Shown here: one piece after another, positions 10,038 to 19,132 of the stretch | Layout of the letters: each line of letters begins with the position of its first letter | How positions within the stretch are numbered: position 1 is the stretch's first letter | Source of the DNA: CAWDJT01 sp963828705 | Lineage (GTDB): Bacteria; Desulfobacterota; Syntrophobacteria; Syntrophobacterales; Syntrophobacteraceae | DNA length: 64,000 bases | Assembly (NCBI GenBank): GCA_963828705.1 | Contig: CAWHGA010000011.1 | Span: forward strand, 1-64,000 | Direction: 5' to 3' | Translations under genes and position numbers: made by a program | Notes under the pieces: model-generated | Seen by the model: the letters and a program-made list of their open reading frames with translations, nothing else | Database searches by the model: none | What the model was told of the DNA's origin: nothing

Positions 10038-11354
10038 ATGAGACCCAGCAAAGTTGTTCTCTTGTGTGTCGGGCTAATTGTTTTGCTTTCTCTGCTGCAA
10101 CCCCTCCCTGGTGCCGCAGTGACGAAGAAAGCGCCAGCGCCGCGCAAAACTTCTCAGCCACCAGCTGATCCCAACGTGCTCACGGTAGAAGCGAAAGGCG
10201 CTGTCCTTGCCGAGGTTTCCACGGGTTCGCGCCTGTTTGAGTACAATCCGGATCAACTTATAGAGCCGGCATCTTTTACCAAGGTACTCACCCTTTTCCT
10301 CGTCTTTGAAGCCCTGGGAAAAGGCCAGATCCACCTTCAGGACGAAGTTTACATTAGCGAAGGTGCCTGGCGTACTGGGGGGTCAAAGATGTTCGTTGGG
10401 GTTGGCACCAAAGTGCCTTTGGAAGAGCTCATCAAGGGAATAGCCGTGCTTTCGGGTAACGACGCCTGTGTTGCAGTGGCTGAACATATTGCCGGCAGCG
10501 TAGGGGCTTTTGTGGCGGACATGAACCGCAAGGCGCAGCAACTGGGAATGAGCCGTAGCGTGTTCTTGAACACTCATGGACTGCCAGCTGAAGGCCAGAT
10601 TACCACTGCCGGTGATATGGCAACTCTGGCCATCGCATATCTGAAACGGTATCCCCAAGCCCTGCAATATCATTCCATGCTGGAATACACCTACAACGGG
10701 ATCACTCAGGGCAACCGCAACCATCTGTTACGCAAAGACTCCACCGTGGATGGACTCAAGACCGGTTTCGTCGATGCCGCCGGCTATCATTTGACGGCCA
10801 CGGCCAACCGCGACGGAATGCGGCTGGTGGCCGTGGTCATGGGCTCTCCGCGCCCCAGTGTCAGAGAGCGGGAAGCCGCCAAGATGCTGGCCTTTGGTTA
10901 TAGACGCTACACTCTCGTCAACCCCTTCAAACTGGACCAGCCTGTAGCCAACGTCAAGGTGTGGCACGGGATCGTGGATCAGTTGCCGCTGTTCACCGCT
11001 GAACCCGCAAATGTTCTGGTCTTGCAGTCCGCAAAGAACACTGTCAAATGGGTGGTGGAGGTGCCCAAGGAAGTATCTGCGCCGATCATGACCCACCAGC
11101 CCATTGGCAAGGTCAACTTCACCGTCGGCGATAGCCCATCCCGGTCAGTAGATCTGGTGAGCCATGATCAGGTGGCCGAAGCCGGTTGGTTCAAGAAGAT
11201 CTGGCAGACGATTCTGGGAATTCACGCCTGGAACTGGAAATACATTGGAATCATCGGCGCTGTAGTGGTTTTGGTTCCCATGATGGTGTTGTTGGTTGTG
11301 AGAATTCAGCGTCGCCCCAAGTCGCACAAGCGGCGACGAGTGCGGCGTTTCTGA
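10038..11354 (+). CDS. dacA: D-alanyl-D-alanine carboxypeptidase (PBP5/6 family, S11)
   Basis: Trims the terminal D-Ala from peptidoglycan pentapeptides in the periplasm. From the ATG at 10038 there is a signal peptide (VVLLCVGLIVLLSLLQPLPGA). The active-site motifs follow in order: S79-x-x-K82 (ASFTK), S139-G-N (LSGNDAC) and K241-T-G. A PBP5-type beta-rich C-terminal domain comes next, and then a real transmembrane segment (about residues 395-422) with a strongly basic tail (RRPKSHKRRRVRRF). The TM anchor replaces the amphipathic helix of E. coli PBP5. A GTG two codons upstream is a less likely start. It converges with the small minus-strand gene at 11376. Confidence 0.92.
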   Translation: MRPSKVVLLCVGLIVLLSLLQPLPGAAVTKKAPAPRKTSQPPADPNVLTVEAKGAVLAEVSTGSRLFEYNPDQLIEPASFTKVLTLFLVFEALGKGQIHLQDEVYISEGAWRTGGSKMFVGVGTKVPLEELIKGIAVLSGNDACVAVAEHIAGSVGAFVADMNRKAQQLGMSRSVFLNTHGLPAEGQITTAGDMATLAIAYLKRYPQALQYHSMLEYTYNGITQGNRNHLLRKDSTVDGLKTGFVDAAGYHLTATANRDGMRLVAVVMGSPRPSVREREAAKMLAFGYRRYTLVNPFKLDQPVANVKVWHGIVDQLPLFTAEPANVLVLQSAKNTVKWVVEVPKEVSAPIMTHQPIGKVNFTVGDSPSRSVDLVSHDQVAEAGWFKKIWQTILGIHAWNWKYIGIIGAVVVLVPMMVLLVVRIQRRPKSHKRRRVRRF

Positions 11355-11375
11355 CCGTCAGGACCGATGGCTTGG

Positions 11376-11540
11376 CTACTTTTCTTCAGGGGAGCCCTTC
11401 GGGCTGCTCTTCTTAGCGACATCACCGATGCCGCAGCTTGCCGACATTCATGTGGATATTCCCAGCCGAGGAAGAACCCAGCGATTGAGGACCACCCACA
11501 CGACCACCACACCCACCACCACTAAAATACTCGTTTCCAT
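11376..11540 (-). CDS. Candidate small selenocysteine-containing membrane protein
   Basis: From the ATG at 11538-11540, with AAAGGA about 8 bases upstream, 30 codons encode a hydrophobic helix (residues 4-19, nearly all Val/Ile/Leu) followed by LNRWVLPRLGIST. A UGA (11448-11450) comes next. The same frame then continues MSASCGIGDVAKKSSPKGSP to a TAG, giving 54 residues with Sec31 and Cys36. A perfect 8-bp hairpin with a GGT loop sits 13 bases after the UGA. The upstream gene on the same strand is an FmdB zinc ribbon. Without recoding, a 30-residue single-helix protein results. I do not know its function. A redox role for the Sec/Cys pair at the membrane surface is inference. The same genome decodes UGA in fdhA. 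Confidence 0.6.
11416..11434 (-). promoter_or_regulatory. SECIS-type hairpin after in-frame UGA
   Basis: On the minus strand GCGGCATC pairs over all 8 bases (one G:U) with GATGTCGC around a GGT loop. The loop starts 21 bases after the UGA and begins with G, which fits the spacing and loop rule described for bacterial SECIS elements. Confidence 0.55.
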
Positions 11541-11657
11541 CTCATTCCTTTCTTTGCCTCCAACCAGTTGCCCCAGGAGCTCCAAAGCAACACGGCTCTC
11601 ATGAGGTCGATATCCTACATCTATGGTCCCGGCGAACTGCCGGGGAGCAGATTATGC

Positions 11658-11861
11658 TCAACTAAAACCCGACGAACGCGGTGCACACGAACTTCCCCCC
11701 CGGCCGCCACTGCCGCTTGCCAAAGAAAAACACGATGGCAAGCGTTCGACATCAGCCGCCTGACATCTTGGGCAGCGAATTGACTCAACATCGTCGCGTG
11801 ACCAGATGAACGTTTCGAAATGACACTCGCAACATTTACATCGATAGTCAAAAATGGGCAT
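11658..11861 (-). CDS. FmdB-family zinc ribbon protein
   Basis: A 67-residue protein starting MPIFDYRCKCC, the standard FmdB/regulatory zinc-ribbon opening, with knuckles CKCC near residues 8-11 and CPRC near 34-37, then a Ser/Gly-rich tail. FmdB proteins are putative regulators first linked to formamidase and amide operons, but most are uncharacterised. GGAGG nine bases upstream supports the ATG at 11861 over an in-frame ATG 23 codons earlier. It lies 117 bases upstream of the candidate selenoprotein on the same strand. The gap holds a CCCGGC/GCCGGG hairpin (11628-11644). Confidence 0.85.
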   Translation of the reverse strand: MPIFDYRCKCCECHFETFIWSRDDVESIRCPRCQAADVERLPSCFSLASGSGGRGGSSCAPRSSGFS

Positions 11862-12325
11862 TTCAAGTATCCTCCAAATAATCGACCCGGCGCGTTTAGT
11901 ATCCAGTCCACATATTTGCATCTGATCCAAAGCGGACAGCGACTCCTCGTATCATTCCCCTGGCATTTGGCGATCATTGTTTACATTGTTAATCAGTGCC
12001 GCAAGGTATTGCAAGCTTGCTCGGTTCTCCGTCTTATGGATGGCCGTCAAGACAGCATGAGGCCGCTGGACCGGCTCGTCCATTCGGTGATCCCTCCCTG
12101 GGAATGGGTTTGGTCGCAGCAACATTTGGATGTCATGGCAACAAGAGGTTTCCTCATCGCGTTGAGTTTGCGGTTGTGATCCTTAGCATCGCCCGCAACA
12201 CTATGTCAAATAAGCCCCGAAACCTTCCAATGAGTTGACAAAACAACCCATACTCTTTAAGTTTACCAGGGCCTTTACGGAGCCTCGAACTTCTGAAACA
12301 CTAAATCGAATGGGAGTAATTCGGA
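11862..12325. other. Divergent intergenic region between fmdB and mrp
   Basis: No recognisable gene. Both flanking genes point outward, so promoters for fmdB (leftward) and mrp (rightward) should lie here. Confidence 0.45.
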
Positions 12326-13211
12326 ATGAGCACCTGCGACCCTAAATCATGTTCAAGTTGCCCGAGCAAGGACAGACAAATCCAAGGACCAGCAGCTTGA
12401 GTGTAAGCTGGCCAGGATCAAGCACAAACTGATCGTCATGAGCGGCAAGGGCGGTGTCGGTAAGAGCAGCGTAGCCGTTTATCTGGCATTGGGTCTGGCT
12501 CAACAGGGATATCGTGTCGGGCTGATGGATGTCGATCTGCACGGACCAAGTGTTCCCAAGATGCTGGGGCTTAGCGGCATGATGGGAGTCACCAAGGAAG
12601 AAGAAATCCTGCCCCATAACTACAGCCCCAATCTCAAAGTGGTTTCCATCGAGTCACTCCTGGAAGACACAGACTCTGCGGTGATCTGGCGCGGGCCCCT
12701 GAAGCATGGGGTAATCCAGCAGTTCATCACGCAGTGCAAATGGGATGATTTGGATTTTTTGGTGGTGGATTGTCCTCCTGGCACGGGGGATGAACCCTTG
12801 AGCGTCGCTAAGCTGATTCCCGATGCACGCGCGGTCATCGTCACCACTCCCCAGGAAATAGCCCTCTCCGACGTGCGCAAGTCCATCAATTTTTGCCGCA
12901 AGGTCAATCTCGAAATCGTTGGGTTGGTGGAAAACATGTCCGGGCTCTGTTGTCCGCACTGTCAGGGGTTTATTCCAATTTTTCGACAGGGCGGTGGCCA
13001 AAAGACCGCGGAACGCATGAAAATCAAGCTCCTTGGCACCTTGCCCTTTGATCCCGCAGTCGTTGAAGGTGGTGATCGCGGCCATCCGGTTCTGGAAGAT
13101 CATCAGGATACCCCCTTTCAGACCGCTCTAGGTGAACTCCTCAAAGCTATCCTGCAGCGACTCCAAGAAATGGCCGCGGATACCAATATCGACCAGCGAG
13201 TGGTCCATTAA
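12326..13211 (+). CDS. mrp: Mrp/NBP35-family Fe-S cluster carrier ATPase, frameshifted near the N-terminus
   Basis: A P-loop scaffold or carrier for 4Fe-4S clusters. The ATG at 12326 (with GGGAG upstream) opens MSTCDPKSCSSCPSKD, the Cys-rich N-terminus of this family. One extra base near 12375-12382 shifts the frame into KSKDQQLECKLARIKHKLIV and the core from 12438. The core has the deviant Walker A GKGGVGKSS, DVDLHGPSVPKMLG, the Walker B region VVDCPPGTGDEP and the cluster-binding CPHC. If the shift were real, an internal ATG at 12438 would still give a 257-residue core. It is followed 84 bases later by transketolase, possibly cotranscribed. Confidence 0.88.
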
Positions 13212-13295
13212 GCACCTTCTTTGCTCCCGTGCCCTGCGCTCCGACTGGGGTGCGGGAGCCCTCCTTGAACCCCTGTACGCCGGAAAGGTTTCCCG

Positions 13296-15243
13296 ATGTT
13301 TTCCATTTCCCTTGAACAGACCTCCTTGACCGAAAGCCAGTTGCAGACTCTCAAGAGCATGTGGTTGCGCTGCATGCGCCGCATCATCGTCAGCACGACG
13401 CTGGCGGGCAGCGGTCATCCCGGCGGTTCCATGTCCTCCCTGCACCTGCTGCTGGTTCTTTACAGCACGCTGCGGCACCGTCCGCAGGAACCGTCCTGGG
13501 AAGAGCGTGACCGTCTGTTGGTGAGCATGGGACACATCAGCCCCGGTGTTTACAGTGTGCTGGCCGAGTTTGGCTATATCAACGAAGAGGATGTGTTCTT
13601 GGAGTTTCGTCAAATGGGGTCCTGCTTCGCTGGGCATGTGGAACATTGTGTGCCAGGCGTGGAATGGAACACGGGAAATCTTGGTCAGGGGCTATCGGCA
13701 GGCGTCGGCATGGCGCTGGCCCTTAAGCTCAAGCAGCACCATGCGCGTGTCGCTGTATTGATGGGTGATGGCGAGCAACAAAAGGGACAGATTTCGGAGG
13801 CACGGCGTTTTGCCGTCAAGTATGAACTGAACAACCTATTGGGGATCATCGATCGCAATCGTCTGCAGATCGGCGGCGACACCGACCAGGTGATGCCTCA
13901 GAAGATCGGTGCGGAATATTTCGCTTCCCAGTGGAATGTCCTGCCATTGGAAGATGGCCACGATTTTGAAGAGGTTTTTCAATCCTTGCGGCGAGTTCGT
14001 CGGCAGCGATGTCGGCGATCCCCGTCGGCCGTCGGTGATCCTGGCTCGCACCGTGATGGGCAAAGGCGTTTCCTTCATGGAGAACCAGGCCAAGTATCAC
14101 GGGTCCACATTGAAGGACACGGAAGCAGCCAAGGCTCTCGATGAACTCGGTCTGGACAATCCCATCCCGATGCTGCGTGAGAAAAGAGACCATCGGCGAA
14201 TCTTCACCAATGGTTATTGTCCACCCGTCACCTACCCTCAGATCGATGGCGGCGAACCGCGGATTTACCCGGTTGAAGCCGCTGTGGACAACCGTTCCGC
14301 CTACGGAAATGCCTTACAGGATTTGGCATCGCTCAACAATCTGGCAGGACAGCCCCCCAAGATCCTTGGTTTTAGTTGTGACCTGGAAGGATCGGTCAAG
14401 ATGAACGGCTTCCACCGGGTATCGCCCCAGGCCTTCTTCGAAGCAGGGATCCAGGAGCACCATACTGCGACCTGTGCCGGTGCTGCCAGTAAGGAGGCCA
14501 TGGTGCCCTTCTTCAGCACCTTCGGCGTCTTTGGCGTGAGCGAAACCTACAATCAGCATCGCCTCAACGACATCAATCAAACTCAACTCAAGGTGGTATG
14601 CACCCATCTGGGACTGGATGTGGGTGAAGACGGCCAAACGCATCAATGCATCGATTATATTGGGCTCTTACAGAATCTTTTCCATTTCTCCATATTCATG
14701 CCCGCAGACCCCAACCAGACTGATCGTATCATTCGCTACATCGCCGCCACACCCGGCAATCACTTCGTTGGAATGGGGCGATCCATCGCTGAAATCATCA
14801 CCAACGAAGCGGGTGAGGCCTACTTTGCCGGCGATTACCAATTTCAACCCGGGAAGGCGGAATGGATTCGTCAAGGACGGGACGCGGCCCTGCTTTCCCA
14901 TGGTCCGATACTAGCCCAAGCACTAAACGCTCATGGTGAACTTCGAGAACAACATGGGTTGCAGGTGGCCGTGGTCAATTTCGCCTCCATCAAACCTCTA
15001 GATAAACAGGCGATACTGACCGCTGCTGAGACCGGGCTCATCATCACCGCCGAAGACCACCACGTGGATACTGGCCTGGGAGCCCGCGTGGCAGCGGTCC
15101 TGGCCGATGCCGGTGTTCCTTGTCGGCTGGTTCGCCTTGGGGCGAGCGAGTACGGCGGGTCCGGGAAACCAATGGAACTCTATGCAGCGGCCGGTATGGA
15201 TGCGGCCGGCATCGTCAGGGCGACGCTGGCGGCAAAAAAGTAA
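13296..15243 (+). CDS. tkt: Transketolase, full length with one frameshift
   Basis: Thiamine-diphosphate enzyme of the non-oxidative pentose phosphate pathway, about 648 residues. The N-terminal half (13296 to about 13990) has SGHPGGSMSSLHLL and the ThDP/Mg motif GDGEQQKGQ...IIDRNRLQ. The C-terminal half has VILARTVMGKG, the catalytic-Glu region FFEAGIQEHH, and FGVFGVSETYNQHRLNDI. One extra G near 13998 (TTGCGGCGAG where TTGCGCGAG fits) shifts the frame. The reading frames meet exactly there, so this is one gene, not a split two-gene transketolase. GGAAAGG precedes the ATG. Confidence 0.9.
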
Positions 15244-15250
15244 TCGGTTC

Positions 15251-15790
15251 CTAGGAGGACTGCAGGCGCCGTTTGAAGGTTTCTATAGCATCTGGGATCA
15301 GTCGCCGGAGAAAAGCTGCTCGGTCCATGTCATATTCGCGCAAGTATTCTTGGTATCTTGGGTGAGACGGGGACAATGCTGGAGTTTGGTTGTTTGCCGC
15401 GAGCGAACTGGGGGAGAAATCGGTGATGAGATCGATCAAGGGGGTGGTCATGGACGAATACCCTTCGATCCATCCCAGACGGCGCATACATTCAAACCGC
15501 AGTTGATCCAGCAGAAAAATGGCGATATCCATGACCACCATCTTCTGGGGATTGTCCAAACTCTGAAACTGGATGCCTCTGCCCAGGTTCTTCACCCCCA
15601 TGATGAGGTCGTGGATGGCGAGCGAAGTCTGCTCTCCGGCTTCAATCAATGATCCAAGATTAGACTCACTCAGATCCAGCAAACAGGTGGAATCATCAAA
15701 GACTTCCCCGTAGCGTTGAGTCCAGCCCCGGAACCCTCGTCGCGCATAAAGTTGTCGCCGAGCTTGGTCGAGGCGAATGACTTCAGCCAA
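15251..15790 (-). CDS. Conserved-looking protein of unknown function
   Basis: A 179-residue soluble protein I do not recognise. The TTG at 15790 is favoured by AGGAGG five bases upstream, which overlaps the stop codon of the MEMO1-AMMECR1 gene, so the two are surely cotranscribed. It is rich in charged and hydrophobic helix-forming stretches (for example MVVMDIAIFLLDQLRFECMRRL), with no signal peptide and no metal motif. Its role may be linked to the AmmeMemoRadiSam-type neighbour. Confidence 0.65.
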   Translation of the reverse strand: MAEVIRLDQARRQLYARRGFRGWTQRYGEVFDDSTCLLDLSESNLGSLIEAGEQTSLAIHDLIMGVKNLGRGIQFQSLDNPQKMVVMDIAIFLLDQLRFECMRRLGWIEGYSSMTTPLIDLITDFSPSSLAANNQTPALSPSHPRYQEYLREYDMDRAAFLRRLIPDAIETFKRRLQSS

Positions 15791-15799
15791 TCGATCCTC

Positions 15800-17219
15800 C
15801 TAAAACACGTCAGCAGAAAAAATCTGAATTCTAATGTCAGGATCTTTCCAGGCATCTCTGGGTAGACCCGCTTTCTGGCACGTCCACTCCAGGAACTGGG
15901 TGCGATTCCAGCCGTGTTCAGCGGCCACCTGGGGCAGCAACAAACCGCTCTGGGCACCTCTGCGGACAAACAGCCCGTGTTTACCCACCTCGATCTCCTC
16001 AAGTCCCTGGATGTCCCGGAATGGTGTAAGAACCGAAATTTCCACACCGATGTTGTCTAGCTCCGCGATGCTCAGCGGAGGAAAGCGTGGATCGCAAAAC
16101 GCGGCCTGGATGGCCATGTCCCCTACGATCCGAAACAGCGGAGCCCGCGGTTCGATACAACCGATACAACCTCTTAGCATATCCCTTATCTTCAGGGTCA
16201 CGAAGGCCCCATGGTGCTCTTCCAGACGCGCCGAGGGCGGCAGCGTAACCGCCGGTGACTGCTTCAGCAGCCGGTTGCGGATGGCATTGCGAACTATACT
16301 GTGCAAGGACGCCTTGTCTTCATCGGAGAGACCAAGATCCACCCCAACCTTGATGGATTCAGGCTTGTGCGTATTCATCCCGCTGCCAGGATTATCGACC
16401 ACGGCGGCGCTCAGATATCCCACCACACCCCTCTTGTCACCGGTGATATCACCGGAATTAGCGTAGTGCAGGATCTTGACCTTGTTGGCGCCAAGTTCGC
16501 GGGCGGCCAGCAGAACTGTCATTATGGGGCCACCACCGCAAGCTTCACACTCGCCTCGTCGCAGTGCGGCATCGAGGCCAGGTGGATCGTAGTCCCCGAG
16601 ACGGTCCAAAACGATCTGGTCCAACCGTTTAGCCTCTTCGTACGGATGAAAATGGGACAGATCACTGCTGGCCACCAATAACACACGTTTTCCCTGACAG
16701 ACCTTGCTTATAGCGGACGCCAGGTTCTGAGAGCTTTCCAGCGATTGTTCGCCCATAACGATGGGAGTCAGCTGAAAGTCTCCCAATACCACCTGCAAGA
16801 AGGGCAATTGGATTTCCAGGGAATGCTCCTGCGCATCGGCTTGTGGGACATAGCGGATGGTCTCCGGATTGCTGCATAAGTTCATCCACCAGCTCCCGGT
16901 CCAAGGCGACTACGCCGAGAGGCGTGCGGTACCCGCCCAAGTGGTAGATGCTGGCACCGAGAAAGTGTGCGCGATGGCTGGGTGCGACCACGACCACCCG
17001 ATCAAAGGGCTGCTCCTGCAATAGCTTGTAGGCATAGGCTGCGACTGCGCCCGAGTACATGTATCCGGCATGAGGCACAATCAACGCCTTGAGACTCCCC
17101 CCTAGTGAAGGAGGTTGGGCCTGTTCCAGGTAGTTCCGGATCTCCTGGGTTAGCTGATGGGGTTTTGCCGGATACCAGCTGCCTGCGATGACCGATTCTC
17201 GAATCTTTTCTTGAATCAT
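15800..17219 (-). CDS. MEMO1-AMMECR1 fusion protein (AmmeMemoRadiSam system proteins B and A)
   Basis: The N-terminal about 270 residues are a MEMO1-like domain (SWYPAKPHQL, VPHAGYMYSG, VVVVAPSHRAHF, EHSLEIQLPFLQ, ASSDLSHFHPYEEA, with conserved His residues resembling the class III dioxygenase fold). The C-terminal about 180 residues are an AMMECR1 domain (LRGCIGCIEPRAPL, DPRFPPLS, LPQVAAEHGWNRTQFLEWTCQKAGL). The two families usually occur with a radical SAM enzyme; that partner is not in the window. One missing base near 16870 splits the MEMO1 domain. The ATG at 17219 has AAGGA at good spacing; one at 17225 is too close. Function is unknown. Confidence 0.85.
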
Positions 17220-17312
17220 ACCCATCCTTTTCCGAACCGCTGTAATGGGTCTGAAATCCTGTTGGCTGGTGCCAATCCCAGTTCGAGTAAGGCGTGACCT
17301 GGCGTCAGTCCC

Positions 17313-17340
17313 TTGATCTATCCGAAGAAAGGACTATAAT
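17313..17340 (+). promoter_or_regulatory. Sigma-70-type promoter for trmJ
   Basis: TTGATC (17313-17318), 16 bases, TATAAT (17335-17340). The predicted start of transcription is about 70 bases before the trmJ ATG. Confidence 0.65.
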
Positions 17341-17414
17341 GCGTCTGCTTTGGCTGGCCAGCGGCGTTTTGCGCTGAGCACAATTCCCATAGAGGTGGTA
17401 GATCTCTCCCAACA

Positions 17415-18257
17415 ATGAAGATGAACCTGGAAAACATCTCGATCATTCTTCACCGGCCTCATTTCCCAGAGAACATCGGTGCCGCCGCGCGCGCAGCGAA
17501 AAACATGGGTATCCGACGGCTGGTGGTCGTAGACCCCTTCGATTGTGATCTTACCCGCATTCTCAAGATGGCCACGCACGCTGCTGAAGACGTTGTCGCT
17601 GAGATGGAGATCCATGACGAACTCCGCGATGCTCTGGCGCCCTTCCAGTACATTGTGGGTACCACGGCCAGGGTTGGTTCGCAGCGTCAGACCGTGAAAA
17701 GCCCGCGGCGGGTCGCTCAAGAGCTTGTGCCGATTAGTCAAGACAATCAGGTGGCACTGCTTTTTGGGACGGAGAGCCGCGGCCTCACCAACCGGGAACT
17801 CAAGTACTGTCAGACCTTGGTAACCATCCCCACGGCCGACTTCACCTCACTCAACCTGGCCCAAGCGGTCATGGTCCTTGGGTACGAGGTTTTCCAGGCA
17901 ACCATCCCGGAATCGGTCGCTCATATTCCGCGACTTGCCAGCAGCCATGAGCTTGAAGGCATGTACGATCACCTCAAGGGAACTCTAGCCAAAATCCATT
18001 TCTTCAATCCGGAGAATCCGGATTACTGGATGAACAGCATTCGTCGCTTCAACAGTCGACTGGGATTGCAGGCCCGCGAAGTCAAAATCATCCGCGGCAT
18101 CTGCCGACAAATCGATTGGTTTTGCAGCACCCATGGGCCATTGCCCGGCCGCTTACAACCAAAACCAGGAACCGTTGCCGCAAGCGCTGATAGTGGATCA
18201 GTGGACTCGTTGGGAATGGCTACTGAAACACAAGCCGCAACGGTAGACGTTGGTTGA
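17415..18257 (+). CDS. trmJ: TrmJ/TrmH-family RNA 2'-O-methyltransferase
   Basis: A SPOUT methyltransferase, most like TrmJ, which methylates the ribose of tRNA position 32 with SAM. Motif 1 is RPHFPENIGAAARAAKNMG (residues about 14-32), motif 2 LLFGTESRGLTNREL, and motif 3 IPTADFTSLNLAQAVMVLGYE, which form the knotted SAM site. A helical C-terminal extension (YDHLKGTLAKIHF...) is as in TrmJ. The 280-residue length fits. The extreme C-terminus (about 40 residues, Ala/Gly/Pro-rich) is likely disordered. Confidence 0.88.
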   Translation: MKMNLENISIILHRPHFPENIGAAARAAKNMGIRRLVVVDPFDCDLTRILKMATHAAEDVVAEMEIHDELRDALAPFQYIVGTTARVGSQRQTVKSPRRVAQELVPISQDNQVALLFGTESRGLTNRELKYCQTLVTIPTADFTSLNLAQAVMVLGYEVFQATIPESVAHIPRLASSHELEGMYDHLKGTLAKIHFFNPENPDYWMNSIRRFNSRLGLQAREVKIIRGICRQIDWFCSTHGPLPGRLQPKPGTVAASADSGSVDSLGMATETQAATVDVG

Positions 18258-18275
18258 TCTCTATCGGCAACCGCA

Positions 18276-18461
18276 CTACTCCTGCAGTATGATCTTGTGG
18301 TCCACCAACGACATTTTCCAGATATGGCCCTTCACTACCTTTTGTTCTCCAAAAATGTTGGCAATCTTGATGTGGTCGCCTTCATTTTCGAGAACATCAA
18401 CGGCCTCCAAAAGAAGCTCTTCCTTGCCATCCTTCCATAAATAAGCATTGGCTTCGCACAT
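18276..18461 (-). CDS. cooT: CooT-family nickel-binding protein
   Basis: A 61-residue beta-rich protein starting MCEANAYLW, with LEAVDVLENEGDHIKIANIFG and VKGHIWKMSLVDHKIIL, the whole-length pattern of CooT. CooT delivers Ni2+ to carbon monoxide dehydrogenase; its dimer binds nickel through Cys2, which is present. GGAGC lies upstream of the ATG. It converges with trmJ, and no cooC, cooJ or CODH is nearby, so it may serve another nickel enzyme. Confidence 0.82.
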   Translation of the reverse strand: MCEANAYLWKDGKEELLLEAVDVLENEGDHIKIANIFGEQKVVKGHIWKMSLVDHKIILQE

Positions 18462-19132
18462 AATGATAGCTCCAGACTATTGTTGCGGCACGTCTCACCA
18501 AATCCTACTGTAACGTCGAGCCAGCCAACTGGTGCATCGCGTGGATCGGCTCTCCAAGCTTCAACACCGAGGCACGGTGGATTCCGATACAACCTCGCGG
18601 ACACGCTGCCGATCCCTCGACCGGCTCGTCCACCAGACCCTCGAGGAGGCGGTCCCAGCCGGGCCCCGACCATCGATCCCCAGAAGAGGACACCTACGAC
18701 CAAATCGAAGCACGCTGGAACGGCTTGCATAATGTTGTTTACGGCAAACGAGCAACAGAGCCGGGATGAGGTGGCGCTATGCTCCTGGTTTCTCTACCCT
18801 CACCCTGACCATCCCCCACAGGGGAGAGACAAATCAAGCGGTTCTGCAACAGCCCCCCGAGTTCGGGTTAAGTTAGTACAAAGCACGCCTTACATCAACT
18901 CACAAAACGACCATCAGTCGAAACCTGCAGTTTCCCAGGCATTCCAGAAGTTTTTCCTTGATCGATAATCGGATACTCATTATTGTTCGCCGGACGTGAG
19001 AGAGGCGGCAAGTTTCCGGCCAAGGCACACCCAGTCCGGAACTGTGCTGGTACGAGCTCCTGGCGCGTGGACAAGCACTCGGCCGTCCACCTCTCGGCGA
19101 GCCGCATGATCCCCTGGTTACTGAACGGATGA
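18462..19132. other. Intergenic region with no firm gene
   Basis: An uninterrupted plus-strand frame from about 18486 to 18770 reads protein-like (LTKSYCNVEPANWCIAWIG, then DTYDQIEARWNGLHNVVYG) but lacks a start and any family I recognise. It may be a gene relic. A TTCTGCAACAGCC near 18842 resembles the end of the inverted-repeat element at 21374-21590. Confidence 0.35.

Noticed and set aside
11393..11405. AGCCC-ttc-GGGCT hairpin after dacA as terminator
   Set aside because: It lies inside the reading frame of the candidate selenoprotein and has no T run.
11658..11660. UGA ending FmdB considered as selenocysteine
   Set aside because: Readthrough would add a single Ala before TAA, with no hairpin at the right distance; an ordinary stop is simpler.
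13296..15243. Split two-gene transketolase (N and C subunits)
   Set aside because: The halves join in register at a one-base insertion with overlapping frames and no second start signal; a single frameshifted gene fits better.
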